From contig NC_008278.1 in NCBI RefSeq assembly GCF_000058485.1, positions 6,070,962 through 6,134,961 on the forward strand: a stretch of DNA of 64,000 nt, given 5' to 3'. The DNA comes from Frankia alni ACN14a. GTDB lineage: Bacteria; Actinomycetota; Actinomycetes; Frankiales; Frankiaceae. Below the pieces are notes generated by a model that saw only the letters and a program-made list of their open reading frames with translations, had not been told where the DNA came from and did not search any database. Positions 37,242-47,703 of this stretch are shown here, in pieces (within the stretch, counting starts at the first letter, position 1; each line of letters begins with the position of its first letter). The translations under genes and the position numbers were made by a program.

Positions 37242-38276
37242 TTAGCTCGACTCGTCGGTTCCGGCCAGGCCCGTGAGGTCCGCGGCGGCGACGGGTAGCC
37301 CGGCGGAGACGGGGTCGGCGGAGGGGGCGGGGGCGGGACCGGCGCGGTCGCCGAGCAGGCGGGTGCCGTCGGGGAGGTTGCCGGTGGCGGAAGCGTGGCG
37401 CAGGTACTCCCACAGGGCGCGCTGGAGCTCGAGGGCGGCGCGGGTCGGCTCGACGTCGCGGCGCCGGGCCAACCCGATCGTGCGCTGCAGCCCGGGTGCC
37501 ACGAAGGGGGTCACCCGCATGCCGAGCCGGCGGGCGACCATGCTCGGGATCACGGCACTGCCGAGCCCCGCCGCGACGAAGCCGAGTACCGCGTCCATCT
37601 CCCCGCCCTCGATCGCGAAGGTCGGCTCGAAGCCGACCTCCCGGCAGGCCGTCACGGTGGCCTCGCGCAGGTCGTAGCCGCGCCGGAACATGACCAGCGG
37701 GTGGTTGCGCAGGTCGGCGACGGTCAGCGAGCGACCCGTGACAACCGGCGGCTCGTCCAGGGAGGAGACCAGGACCAGGCTCTCCCGGATGAGCGGGGAG
37801 GTGGCCAGCGCCGGGTCGGAACTCTGCAGCGGCAGGATGATCAGGGCGAGGTCGAGGTCGCCGCCCGCGAGGTCGCGGACCAGGTCACGGGAGCCGCCCT
37901 CCTCGACCAGCAGGCGGATGCCCGGGTAGCGCTGGTGGAACAGGCGCAGCACGTCGGGCAGGAAGCCGGTGCACAGACTCGGTGTCGCGCCGAGGCGGAC
38001 CGTGCCGTGGCGCAGGTCGAGCAGCTCGTTGACGCGCTGGCGAGCCGTCTCCGTGTCCGCGAGGATGCGCCGCGCCAACGGCAGCAGCGTCTCCCCCGCC
38101 GCGGTCAGGCTGATGTTGCCCCGAGCGCGGTTGAACAGTGGTGTGCCCAACTCCTGTTCGAGCGCGCGAACCTGTTGGGACAGTGAGGGTTGCGCCACAT
38201 GCATCCGCTGCGCGGCCCGGGTGAAATGGCGGGTCTCCGCGACGGCGACGAAATAGGCGAGCTGGTGGAACTGCAC
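37242..38276 (-). CDS. LysR-family transcriptional regulator (probable regulator of sdhCAB)
   Basis: 344 residues from GTG 38276, where the protein begins MQFHQLAYFVAVAETRHFTR, the standard LysR N-terminus. The winged helix-turn-helix reads RAAQRMHVAQPSLSQQVRAL followed by LEQELGTPLFNR. The effector domain (about 90-300) is complete, with VRLGATPSLCTGFLPDVLRLF and LVMFRRGYDLRE. A Pro/Ala-rich tail of about 40 residues follows. It is transcribed away from sdhC, with 92 bp between the starts containing a perfect LysR-type site, so autoregulation and control of succinate dehydrogenase are likely. The effector is unknown. Confidence 0.9.
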   Translation of the reverse strand: MQFHQLAYFVAVAETRHFTRAAQRMHVAQPSLSQQVRALEQELGTPLFNRARGNISLTAAGETLLPLARRILADTETARQRVNELLDLRHGTVRLGATPSLCTGFLPDVLRLFHQRYPGIRLLVEEGGSRDLVRDLAGGDLDLALIILPLQSSDPALATSPLIRESLVLVSSLDEPPVVTGRSLTVADLRNHPLVMFRRGYDLREATVTACREVGFEPTFAIEGGEMDAVLGFVAAGLGSAVIPSMVARRLGMRVTPFVAPGLQRTIGLARRRDVEPTRAALELQRALWEYLRHASATGNLPDGTRLLGDRAGPAPAPSADPVSAGLPVAAADLTGLAGTDESS

Positions 38277-38296
38277 GCCCGCCAGCGTAGACCTCG

Positions 38297-38311
38297 ATAG
38301 CAGCCGACTAT
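38297..38311. promoter_or_regulatory. LysR-type operator (T-N11-A) between the regulator and sdhC
   Basis: ATAG-CAGCCGA-CTAT is a perfect 4-bp inverted repeat with 7-bp centre, containing T-N11-A exactly as in LysR recognition sites. It lies 21 bases from the LysR start and 58 bases upstream of the predicted sdhC transcription start, the usual activation-site distance. Confidence 0.65.
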
Positions 38312-38332
38312 GGAGTCCAGGTTTATCATGTC

Positions 38333-38362
38333 TTGGACCACTCGAGGCCCCGGTTCTAGGGT
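38333..38362 (+). promoter_or_regulatory. sdhC promoter, probably leaderless
   Basis: TTGGAC (38333-38338), an 18-bp spacer and TAGGGT (38357-38362) match the vegetative sigma consensus. The -10 box ends six bases before the sdhC GTG at 38369, so transcription should start at or one base from the start codon; no Shine-Dalgarno sequence is present. Confidence 0.6.
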
Positions 38363-38368
38363 GCGGGC

Positions 38369-39109
38369 GTGGCTGTAACAACCCCGACGCGACCGGCGCC
38401 CGCTGGACGCCCCCCGCGCCCCGCGCGATCCTCCTTCGCCCCGTTGAACTTCTGGCGTTCGACGATCGGCAAGAAGACCGTGATGGCGGTCACCGGTCTG
38501 CTGATGCTGCTGTTCCTGATCGTCCATATGCTCGGGAACCTGAAGATCTTCTTCGGCCGAACCGACTTCGACCACTACGCCCACTGGCTGCGCACGATCG
38601 GGAACCCGGTCCTGCACGAAAGCTGGTATCTGTGGATCCAGCGGTTCGTCCTGGTAGTGGCCGTCGTGCTACACGCCGTCTCGGCCTACCAGCTCAGCCG
38701 ACGGGACCTGAAGGCCCGGCCGACGAAATACTCCCACCACCAGCGGGCCAGGGCCGGCTACGCCACGCACATCATGCGTTACGGCGGCATCACCCTGGCG
38801 CTGTTCATCGTTTACCACATCCTCGACTTCACCACGCTCACCCTGAACCGCCACGGAGTCGACGGCGCCGCCTACGACAACGTCGTGTCGAGCTTCAGCG
38901 TGTGGTGGGTCACGGCCATCTACATCGCCGCCATGATCTGCCTGGGCCTCCACATCCAGCACGGCTTCTGGAGTGCCGCCCAGACCCTCGGGTACAACCG
39001 GCCGAGCCGCGACCGCGCCTTCAAGGGTGTGGCGACGGGTCTCGCCGTGCTTCTCACGGTGGGATTCCTGATCGTTCCGGTGTCGGTCCTCGCCGGCCTC
39101 GTCGACTGA
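38369..39109 (+). CDS. sdhC: Succinate dehydrogenase cytochrome b subunit (single-subunit anchor)
   Basis: 246 residues from GTG 38369. Five hydrophobic helices are visible, starting GKKTVMAVTGLLMLLFLIVHMLGN and including FVLVVAVVLHAVSAY, RYGGITLALFIVYHILDF, AIYIAAMICLGLHIQHGF and VATGLAVLLTVGFLIVPVSV. Candidate haem-ligand histidines are His53, His102, His150 and His195/198. This is the type B anchor (one polypeptide with two haems, as in Bacillus and Wolinella), so no separate sdhD is needed, and none follows. It anchors SdhA/SdhB to the membrane and passes electrons to menaquinone. First gene of sdhCAB, with 18 bp to sdhA. Confidence 0.93.
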   Translation: MAVTTPTRPAPAGRPPRPARSSFAPLNFWRSTIGKKTVMAVTGLLMLLFLIVHMLGNLKIFFGRTDFDHYAHWLRTIGNPVLHESWYLWIQRFVLVVAVVLHAVSAYQLSRRDLKARPTKYSHHQRARAGYATHIMRYGGITLALFIVYHILDFTTLTLNRHGVDGAAYDNVVSSFSVWWVTAIYIAAMICLGLHIQHGFWSAAQTLGYNRPSRDRAFKGVATGLAVLLTVGFLIVPVSVLAGLVD

Positions 39110-39127
39110 CGCACGAAAGAGGCTGAC

Positions 39128-41065
<1,938 letters not shown>

Positions 41066-41176
41066 GAGACGGGGTCGGACAGCCATGAACCACGCGACAC
41101 GAACGATCGACGCGCACACCATGACCCGCGCGCTCCCGACGAACCACGACAGCGCAGACAGCGCAAGGAGCCGACC

Positions 41177-41923
41177 GTGAAGCTCACCCTGCGGATCTGG
41201 CGCCAGGCCGGCCCGGCCGAACCCGGCCGCATGGTGGCCTACGAGGTGCCCGACGCGAACCCGGACATGTCCTTCCTCGAACTGCTCGACGTGCTCAACG
41301 AGCGGCTCACCCTGGAGGGCGAGGACCCGGTCACCTTCGACCACGACTGTCGCGAGGGCATCTGCGGCTCCTGCGGCGTGGTCATCAACGGCCAGGCGCA
41401 CGGTCCGCGCGCCCTGACCACCACGTGCCAGCTGCATGTGCGCTCGTTCTCCGACGGCGACGTGATCGACGTCGAGCCCTGGCGCTCGGTTGCGTTCGGC
41501 GTGCTCAAGGACCTGATGGTGGACCGGTCGGGCCTCGACCGGATCATCCAGGCCGGCGGGTACATCAGCGCGCCGACGGGGAGCGCCCCCGAGGCGCACT
41601 CCACGCCGGTACCGAAGCCGATCGCGGACACCGCGTTCGACAACGCCACCTGCATCGGCTGCGGAGCCTGCGTCGCCGCCTGCCCGAACGGTTCGGCGAT
41701 GCTGTTCACCTCGGCGAAGGTGACGCACCTCAACAGCCTGCCGCAGGGGGCGCCGGAGCGGGCGAGCCGCGTGCTCAACCTGGTCGAGGCGATGGACGCC
41801 GAGGGCTTCGGCGGCTGCACGAACACCGGCGAGTGCACCAACGCCTGCCCGAAGGGCATCCCGCTGGACAGCATCGCGACCCTCAACCGCGAGTACCTGC
41901 GCGCCTCCCTCGGCCGCAAGTAG
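41177..41923 (+). CDS. sdhB: Succinate dehydrogenase iron-sulfur subunit
   Basis: 248 residues from GTG 41177 (AAGGAG seven bases upstream). The [2Fe-2S] ferredoxin domain carries DCREGICGSCGVVING and TTCQLH; the [4Fe-4S] and [3Fe-4S] sites are CIGCGACVAACPNG and CTNTGECTNACPKGI. All cluster cysteines are present. It carries electrons from SdhA to the cytochrome b anchor. A 111-bp gap separates it from sdhA, without a visible terminator, so the three genes form one operon. Confidence 0.96.
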   Translation: MKLTLRIWRQAGPAEPGRMVAYEVPDANPDMSFLELLDVLNERLTLEGEDPVTFDHDCREGICGSCGVVINGQAHGPRALTTTCQLHVRSFSDGDVIDVEPWRSVAFGVLKDLMVDRSGLDRIIQAGGYISAPTGSAPEAHSTPVPKPIADTAFDNATCIGCGACVAACPNGSAMLFTSAKVTHLNSLPQGAPERASRVLNLVEAMDAEGFGGCTNTGECTNACPKGIPLDSIATLNREYLRASLGRK

Positions 41924-42100
41924 CCCGCAAGGAGAAGGCCGGTCCGCGCCCCGTCGACAGCACCCCGTCGGCGGGGCGCCGCCATGCCACCGCCGCGATG
42001 CCACGCACCCTGCCCGCGCACCACCGATGAGCGCCCGAAAAATGCGGCATAGGTCGCGAACGGGACGGAACGGCAGCGGCGCCCCGACGGTCGGCGGACC

Positions 42101-43390
42101 ATGGTGACGGTGGACAGGCAGGCGCGGGACGTTCCTGATCGGGTGGCGGTGATCGGCGGCGGGATGGTCGGGCTGTGCGTGGCCTGGTTCCTGCAGGAAC
42201 GCGGGGTGCGGGTGACGGTCTTCGACCGGGACCGGCTCACCACCGGGCCGAGCTGGGCCGGCGCCGGCTCGTCGTGGGGCAACGCGGGTTGGCTCACCCC
42301 CGGCCTCGCCACGCCGCTGCCGGAGCCGGCGGTGCTGCGCTACGGGCTGAAGGTGCTGCTGCGGTCGGACTCACCGGTGTACGTGCCGCCGGTTGCCGAC
42401 GCCGGGCTCGCCCGCTTCGTCGCCGGGTTCGTCCGGCACAGCACGACGGGTCGCTGGCGGCGCGCCATGCGGGCACTCGCACCGCTGACCCGGGCGGCCC
42501 TCGGCGCGTTCGACGAGCTCGCCGCGGGCGGCGTGACCGCGCCGACCCGGGCCGCCGCGCCCTTCCTCGCCGGCTACCGGGACCGTGCCGACCTCGACGC
42601 GCTGCTCGTCGAGCTCGCCGAGGTGCGCGCCGCCGGCCAGCCGGTCGACGCCGAGGTGCTCGATCCCCTCGCCGCCCGCGATCTCGAGCCGCTGCTGTCC
42701 GAGCAGGTCCGATACGTCGCCTCCGTGCACGGGCAGCGGTTCTGCGACCCGGGGCGCTTCGTCGCGGCCCTCGCCGACAGCGTGCGGGCCCGCGATGGCG
42801 TGGTCCACGAGTCGACGGCCGTCGCGGGCCTGCGGGAGGCCGGCGACCGGGTCGAGGTGCTCGGCCCGCTCCCGGCGGCGGGCGCGTTCAACGCCGCGGT
42901 CCTCGCCACCGGCGCCTGGCTACCCAGGCTGGCCCGGCCCTTCGGGGTCCGCCTGCCCGTGCAGGCCGGTCGCGGCTACAGCTTCCACGTCACGACCGAG
43001 CAGCCACCGAGCGGGCCGATCTACTTCCCGGCCTCCCGGGTGGCCTGCACACCCATCGGCGACGGCCTGCGGGTCGCCGGGATGATGGAGTTCCGCCATC
43101 CGGACGCGCCGCCGGATCCGCGGCGCACCCGCGCGGTGGTCGAGGCTACGCGCGGCCTGCTGCGCGGGGTCGACCTCGAGGCCCGCACGCACGAGTGGGT
43201 CGGACCGCGTCCCTGCACGCCGGACGGGCTGCCGCTGATCGGCCCGACCGCATCGCCGCGGGTGTTCGTCGCGGGCGGTCACGGCATGTGGGGCATCACC
43301 CTGGGCCCGGTCACCGGCCGACTTCTCGCCGACGCCGTGGTCGCCGGCACCCCCGCGGCCGATCTGGCCCCCTTCGACCCGCTGCGCTGA
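42101..43390 (+). CDS. FAD-dependent D-amino-acid dehydrogenase-like oxidoreductase (DadA class)
   Basis: 429 residues from ATG 42101 (a GTG directly follows as an alternative). The dinucleotide-binding motif is VAVIGGGMVGLCVAWFLQERG, followed by VTVFDRD with the Asp that binds the FAD ribose. Then SSWGNAGWLTPG (DadA-type SxGNAG loop), the substrate-domain middle, and the C-terminal GPRPCTPDGLPLIGPT and AGGHGMWGITLGPVTGRLLAD, all diagnostic of the DAO/DadA family. Probably oxidatively deaminates a D-amino acid or glycine-like amine and passes electrons to the quinone pool. It stands 177 bp after sdhB; co-transcription is possible but not shown. A shared respiratory-chain role fits. Confidence 0.85.
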   Translation: MVTVDRQARDVPDRVAVIGGGMVGLCVAWFLQERGVRVTVFDRDRLTTGPSWAGAGSSWGNAGWLTPGLATPLPEPAVLRYGLKVLLRSDSPVYVPPVADAGLARFVAGFVRHSTTGRWRRAMRALAPLTRAALGAFDELAAGGVTAPTRAAAPFLAGYRDRADLDALLVELAEVRAAGQPVDAEVLDPLAARDLEPLLSEQVRYVASVHGQRFCDPGRFVAALADSVRARDGVVHESTAVAGLREAGDRVEVLGPLPAAGAFNAAVLATGAWLPRLARPFGVRLPVQAGRGYSFHVTTEQPPSGPIYFPASRVACTPIGDGLRVAGMMEFRHPDAPPDPRRTRAVVEATRGLLRGVDLEARTHEWVGPRPCTPDGLPLIGPTASPRVFVAGGHGMWGITLGPVTGRLLADAVVAGTPAADLAPFDPLR

Positions 43391-43480
43391 CCCGCGGATC
43401 CCCGCCACGCTGACTGAGTGCGGCCGGGGTGGGCAGATTTCGCCCTCACCCGGCCGCACCGCCTCCGTTACCGGGCTCGA

Positions 43481-45397
43481 TCAGGCCCCGGTACGGGGGG
43501 TGGCGCCGGCGACCCGACGACGCCGGGCCGCGACCCGCAGCAGCGCACCGCCGCCGAGCAGGGCCACCGCGATCGAGGCCATGGCTCCGGTCTCGACACC
43601 GGTGAAGGGCAGCGCGCCGCCCGCGGGTGCCGCCGCACCGACACCCACGCCCGCGCCGACCACGCCTACCCCGACGCCGGCGCCGACGAAGCACGGGCCG
43701 CCGTCACGCCTGTCGCGGTCCTTGTCGTCCTTGTCGTCGAACCAGTCGTCCTTGTCGTCGCGGCCGTCCTTGCCGCCCCAGCCGTCCTTGCCGTCCCGAC
43801 CGTCCTTGTTGTCCCAGCCGTCCCGGCCGTCCCGGCCGTCCTTGTTGTCCCAGCCGTCCCGGCCGTCCCGGCCGTCCTTGTTGTCCCGACCGTCCCGGCC
43901 GTCCTTGTTGTCCCGGCCGTTCTTGCCGTCCCAGCCGTCCCAGCCGTTCTTGCCGTCCCAGCCGTTCTGGCCGCCCCAGCCGTTCTGGCCGCCCAGCTCG
44001 TCGGCCCGCGCCACCTTGTCGTTGCTGATGTTCCTGTTGCCGAACCCGTCCCTACCGAACCCGTCCCTACCGAAGCCGTTGTTGCCGAAGCCGTCCTTGC
44101 CGTCGCGGCCGTCCTTGCCGAAGCCGTCCTTGCCGTCGCGGCCGTCCCTGCCGAACCCGTCCTTGTCGCCGAAGCAGTCGTCGCGGTCGTGCCGACGCCT
44201 GCCGTGGTGGTCGAACACCCAGTCGCCGATCCAGTTGGTGATCCAGCCCGGGTTGAACGGCAGGCCCTCGATGCCGTCTTCACCGAACCCGACCACCAGC
44301 ACGGACGCGCTGACGACGCGCGTCGCCAGCGCCTGCTTCGCGGGCGTCAGCGGAGCCGCCAGCCCGATGTTGATCGGGGGCAGGATCGGCTTGTCCTTAC
44401 CCGGCTCGTACCCGGGTGGGAGGCCCGGACCCCCAGGACCCCCAGGACCGCCGGGACCCCCCGGACCGCCCGGTGTCTCTGGGCCCCCAGGGACACCCGG
44501 CCCGGCGGCCAGTCCTGGGGCAGCCTGGATGTCCTGATCGTCGAGCGACCCCGGACCCTCGGACACCCCCGGCGGCACCGGGCCACCCGGCGGGGGCGTC
44601 ACCAGGGGCGGGGGCGTCACCAGGGACGGTCGATCGGCGATGCCCTCGCCGACCGCGGTGATGGTGTGCTGGCCGGTCCTCGGAAGGTTGACCGGCACGC
44701 TGAACGAACCCGCGCTGCCCACGGCCTGGGCCTCGTACAGGTATTCCCCGTCGAGCTCGATCTCGATCTGGGTGCCGGGGAGAAATCCGCAGCCACCGAA
44801 GGTCACGGTCTCGCCCAAAGTAACAACGGAATCGCTAAGGGTACCCGCCCCGGTCGGACCGGCGCACACGGAACCCTCAGGACCCTCGGAACCCTCAGAA
44901 CCCACAGAACCCACAGGACCCACGGAACCCTCAGGACCCTCAGGACCCTCAGGACCCACGGAACCCACAGGACCCTCGGAACCCTCAGGACCCACGGAAC
45001 CCACAGGACCATCAGGACCCACGGAACCCACAGGACCATCAGGACCCACGGAACCCACGGAACCCTCAGGACCCACGGAACCCACAGGACCCTCGGAACC
45101 CTCGGAACCCACAGCACCCACAGGCGGATAGACGGTGCCAGGCGGAGTGCCGGGCGGAGTGCCGGGCGGAGTGCCGGGCGGAGTGCCGGGCGGAGTGCCG
45201 GGCGGAGTGCCGGGCGGAGTGCCGGGCGGAGTGCCGGGCGGAGTGCCGGGCGGAGTGCCGGGCGGAGTGCCGGGCGGAGTGCCGGAGTCGTCGCCGAAGA
45301 TGGGCTTGTCAAAGGCCGCGGCTGGAGAAGCCGGCAGGGCGGCGAGCGCCACACTGCCGCCTGCCACCAGTGCGACTCCGAGGGGTCGGAACTTCAT
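43481..45397 (-). CDS. Collagen-like repeat surface protein with LPFTG sortase signal
   Basis: 638 residues from ATG 45397 (GGGAG nine bases upstream). A signal peptide [14 protein letters not shown]...ASPAAA leads to thirteen GTPPG-type repeats encoded by a near-perfect 12-bp array (about 45138-45290). A collagen-like Gly-X-Y stretch rich in [13 protein letters not shown] follows (44880-45120), then a globular part ([23 protein letters not shown], an IPT/Ig-like fold). Next come a second collagen-like run (GGPGG) and a long Asp/Lys/Gly/Asn/Trp repeat ([24 protein letters not shown]). The end is a classical sorting signal: [12 protein letters not shown], a hydrophobic segment and RRRR. So it is exported and covalently linked to the wall by a sortase, not present in this window. 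It sits next to the tyrosine-kinase/polysaccharide block and shares an upstream element with it. Confidence 0.85.
   Translation of the reverse strand: MKFRPLGVALVAGGSVALAALPASPAAAFDKPIFGDDSGTPPGTPPGTPPGTPPGTPPGTPPGTPPGTPPGTPPGTPPGTPPGTPPGTVYPPVGAVGSEGSEGPVGSVGPEGSVGSVGPDGPVGSVGPDGPVGSVGPEGSEGPVGSVGPEGPEGPEGSVGPVGSVGSEGSEGPEGSVCAGPTGAGTLSDSVVTLGETVTFGGCGFLPGTQIEIELDGEYLYEAQAVGSAGSFSVPVNLPRTGQHTITAVGEGIADRPSLVTPPPLVTPPPGGPVPPGVSEGPGSLDDQDIQAAPGLAAGPGVPGGPETPGGPGGPGGPGGPGGPGLPPGYEPGKDKPILPPINIGLAAPLTPAKQALATRVVSASVLVVGFGEDGIEGLPFNPGWITNWIGDWVFDHHGRRRHDRDDCFGDKDGFGRDGRDGKDGFGKDGRDGKDGFGNNGFGRDGFGRDGFGNRNISNDKVARADELGGQNGWGGQNGWDGKNGWDGWDGKNGRDNKDGRDGRDNKDGRDGRDGWDNKDGRDGRDGWDNKDGRDGKDGWGGKDGRDDKDDWFDDKDDKDRDRRDGGPCFVGAGVGVGVVGAGVGVGAAAPAGGALPFTGVETGAMASIAVALLGGGALLRVAARRRRVAGATPRTGA
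45138..45290. repeat. 12-bp tandem array encoding GTPP repeats
   Basis: About thirteen copies of CCGGGCGGAGTG in head-to-tail order inside the collagen-like gene; copies are almost identical, so the number probably varies between strains. Confidence 0.9.
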
Positions 45398-45447
45398 ACA
45401 GGCACTCTCCCTGCGGATCATCAGGCCAAACAGTTGGACGATTGACT

Positions 45448-45479
45448 ACACGGAGAGTATCGATGATTACTCTCCGTGT
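45448..45479. promoter_or_regulatory. 12-bp perfect palindrome upstream of the collagen-like gene
   Basis: ACACGGAGAGTA (45448-45459) and TACTCTCCGTGT (45468-45479) are perfectly complementary around an 8-nt loop. The site lies 50 bp upstream of the collagen-like protein start and 17 bp beyond the DUF4012 stop, so it may be a terminator for the latter. Its core GAGTA-CGAT-ATT-ACTCTC recurs upstream of the polysaccharide genes at 49865-49886, which favours a regulatory site. Confidence 0.6.
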
Positions 45480-45495
45480 CCACAACCCTCCGTAG

Positions 45496-47703
45496 TCAGT
45501 TCTTGACTCTGCGTGACCAGGGAGAAGTGATCGGCACCCCCTCGACGTCGAGGCGCTCGGGCACCGGCAGCGGCTGGGGACGGACCGCGAGCGCGGGGCC
45601 CGCCTGCGGCTCGAGCACCTTGAGTTCCAGGGTCCTGGTCTGGCCGCGGTCGACGGTCAGGTAGGTGGAGACGACGGGCAGGCCGTCCTCGGAACCGCTG
45701 GTCAGCCCGACCGGCTGGCCGTCGAGATGGGCACCGGCGAACAGGCTGTCCCGACCCGTGTACACCGACAGCCACAGGTTGTTCTGGGCCTGCGGGTTGG
45801 TCCCGCGTCCGCGGACATCCTGACGATCGCGGACGTACTCCGGCAGGCCGTCGGGGGCCACGTTGGTCAGTTGGACGGCGATCGTCACCGCACCGGCCCC
45901 GTTCGGTAGCCGCTGCACCCGATAGATGGTCCGGCGGCGAAGCCAGTAGTCGAGCTTGCTCGCCGTGGCGTTCTGCGTGACGACGGCGAGATAGGGCCCG
46001 GATCCCGTCGGCAACGCGCCACCCAGCGCGGTCGTCGAAAGAACGTCCTGCTCATCGGCGTGGTTACTTGACAGACTGAGTCGCCCCTCCCCCGCCGCCC
46101 TGGACAAGGCCGTGAGCAGCTTCGTCGTGTCCCCGCTGCCCGATTCCACCGCCGCATAGACGGCCTGGCCCACCTGCGCGAAGAAACGGTCCCGGGCAGG
46201 CACCGTCGGGATGCGGGCGTACACCCTGGACTCGACGAGGTCGACCAGGTTCGCCGCGGTGACGACCTGGCCGTCGGGCAGTACCGCGGGGCGGCTCGCC
46301 GCCAGCAGATAGGACAGCGTGGTCGGGTCGACGCTGATGGTGCCGTCCACGTCGATGCCGGTCCCGGACTGGTAGAGGTGGGAGTAGAGCTTGCCGACCG
46401 TGGGGTAGTCGGGCGTCAGGTTGGCGTTGGCCCACACCCGGTCCGGCCAGAACGACGCATAGCGCGCCGCGAACGGGCCCGGCAACATGGTGGCCGGGGT
46501 CTGCTGGGTGGGACCGCCGGGCAGCGACCCGTTGCCGGAGATGCCGTCGAGGGACAGGCGCCCCTGATCCGCGGTCAGCAGGCCGAAGCCGCCGATGATC
46601 CCGCCGGTCGCCCGGGACTCGGCGGGGTTCTGGACGATCAGCAGGTAGCGCCGCCGCTCGGTGGCGCCGAGCATGTCCGGCCCGATGCGGGCCGCCAGCG
46701 CCACGCTGTCCAACGCCCCGGACAGGGTCCGCCCGCGGTCGATCACCTCGGCGCGGGCGTCCTCGACGCCGCTGACCCGACCCGGCCAGCCGCAGGTCTC
46801 GGTTCTCTCGGCCGCCACCTGCAGCGCCGACAGCGCCGCTGCGGCCCGCTGCGCCGGCGCGCGGGCCGCCGCCAACGCCGAGACGTTGATCGTCATCTGG
46901 TGACGCAGCCGGTCCGGACTGAGGTCACCGCCGAGATCCGCGACGGCCGGCAGCCCGGCGCCGGCCATCGTGTCGACGGCCCGCACGAGCGCCGCCGCCG
47001 AGCGCAGCGGGCAGCCCGCCCACGGCAGGCGTCCGAAGGCCGACCACACCGGGTCGCCGGTGAGTGACCGGGCGGACCGGGCCCGTTCGGCGATCCCCGC
47101 CACCTGTGCCCGCAGCTCGCCGTCCGCCGGGATGTCCCCGGCCAGCACCTGCCGCTGCAACGTCGTGATGCGCGTGCGCGCCTCGTCGAGCTCGGAGCGG
47201 GCCATCAGACCGCGGACAGCCACCCAGCCGGTGAGGCCCACGATCACCGCGAACGCGACGGCGAGGCCTCCGACCAGCCAGCGGGCCCGTCCGCCGCGTC
47301 GGCTGGACGTCCCTGCGCCACCCACGGACCGCCCGCCGCCCGCGATCCCTTCCCCGACCACGCCCGGTTCCCCGGCCGGATCCGCCGCACCGCTCGCACC
47401 CGCCGCACCGCTCGCACCAGCCACGCTGGTCGCCTCGGACGCACCGATCCGGCCGGCGCCACCGATCTCATCGGCGGCAGGGCTGGCGGTTCCGGACGCG
47501 GGAGTCGCCGCACCCCGATCGGTCGGCCCGCCGGCCAGGGACGCCGAGCGCGCCCCGGCCCGGCTCGGCACGCCGTCCGGGGCGGAATCCACGCCGAGCT
47601 GGCGTGGAATGGCCTGCCCTGCGCCCGCGCGCCCGCCCGTGCCGCCGTTCTCCGTTCCCTCAGCCCCCGAAGTTCCCTCAGCCCCCGAATCCCCGGCCGT
47701 CAC
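45496..47703 (-). CDS. DUF4012-domain membrane protein of the surface-polysaccharide block
   Basis: 735 residues from GTG 47703, overlapping the kinase stop (GTGA). The first ~135 residues are low-complexity (Gly/Ala/Ser/Thr), then one transmembrane helix [20 protein letters not shown] at about 138-162, then a large extracytoplasmic part. The block [26 protein letters not shown] is the DUF4012 signature. Further conserved segments are SGNGSLPG and [30 protein letters not shown]4012 proteins often accompany capsule or exopolysaccharide genes in actinobacteria and resemble the LytR-CpsA-Psr surroundings, but their biochemical role is not established. Translational coupling with the tyrosine kinase indicates a joint task. 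Confidence 0.82.
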   Translation of the reverse strand: MTAGDSGAEGTSGAEGTENGGTGGRAGAGQAIPRQLGVDSAPDGVPSRAGARSASLAGGPTDRGAATPASGTASPAADEIGGAGRIGASEATSVAGASGAAGASGAADPAGEPGVVGEGIAGGGRSVGGAGTSSRRGGRARWLVGGLAVAFAVIVGLTGWVAVRGLMARSELDEARTRITTLQRQVLAGDIPADGELRAQVAGIAERARSARSLTGDPVWSAFGRLPWAGCPLRSAAALVRAVDTMAGAGLPAVADLGGDLSPDRLRHQMTINVSALAAARAPAQRAAAALSALQVAAERTETCGWPGRVSGVEDARAEVIDRGRTLSGALDSVALAARIGPDMLGATERRRYLLIVQNPAESRATGGIIGGFGLLTADQGRLSLDGISGNGSLPGGPTQQTPATMLPGPFAARYASFWPDRVWANANLTPDYPTVGKLYSHLYQSGTGIDVDGTISVDPTTLSYLLAASRPAVLPDGQVVTAANLVDLVESRVYARIPTVPARDRFFAQVGQAVYAAVESGSGDTTKLLTALSRAAGEGRLSLSSNHADEQDVLSTTALGGALPTGSGPYLAVVTQNATASKLDYWLRRRTIYRVQRLPNGAGAVTIAVQLTNVAPDGLPEYVRDRQDVRGRGTNPQAQNNLWLSVYTGRDSLFAGAHLDGQPVGLTSGSEDGLPVVSTYLTVDRGQTRTLELKVLEPQAGPALAVRPQPLPVPERLDVEGVPITSPWSRRVKN

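Noticed and set aside
44880-45290. CRISPR-like spaced repeats
   Set aside because: The repeats are contiguous 12-bp or 9-bp coding repeats without unique spacers and encode collagen-like text in frame.
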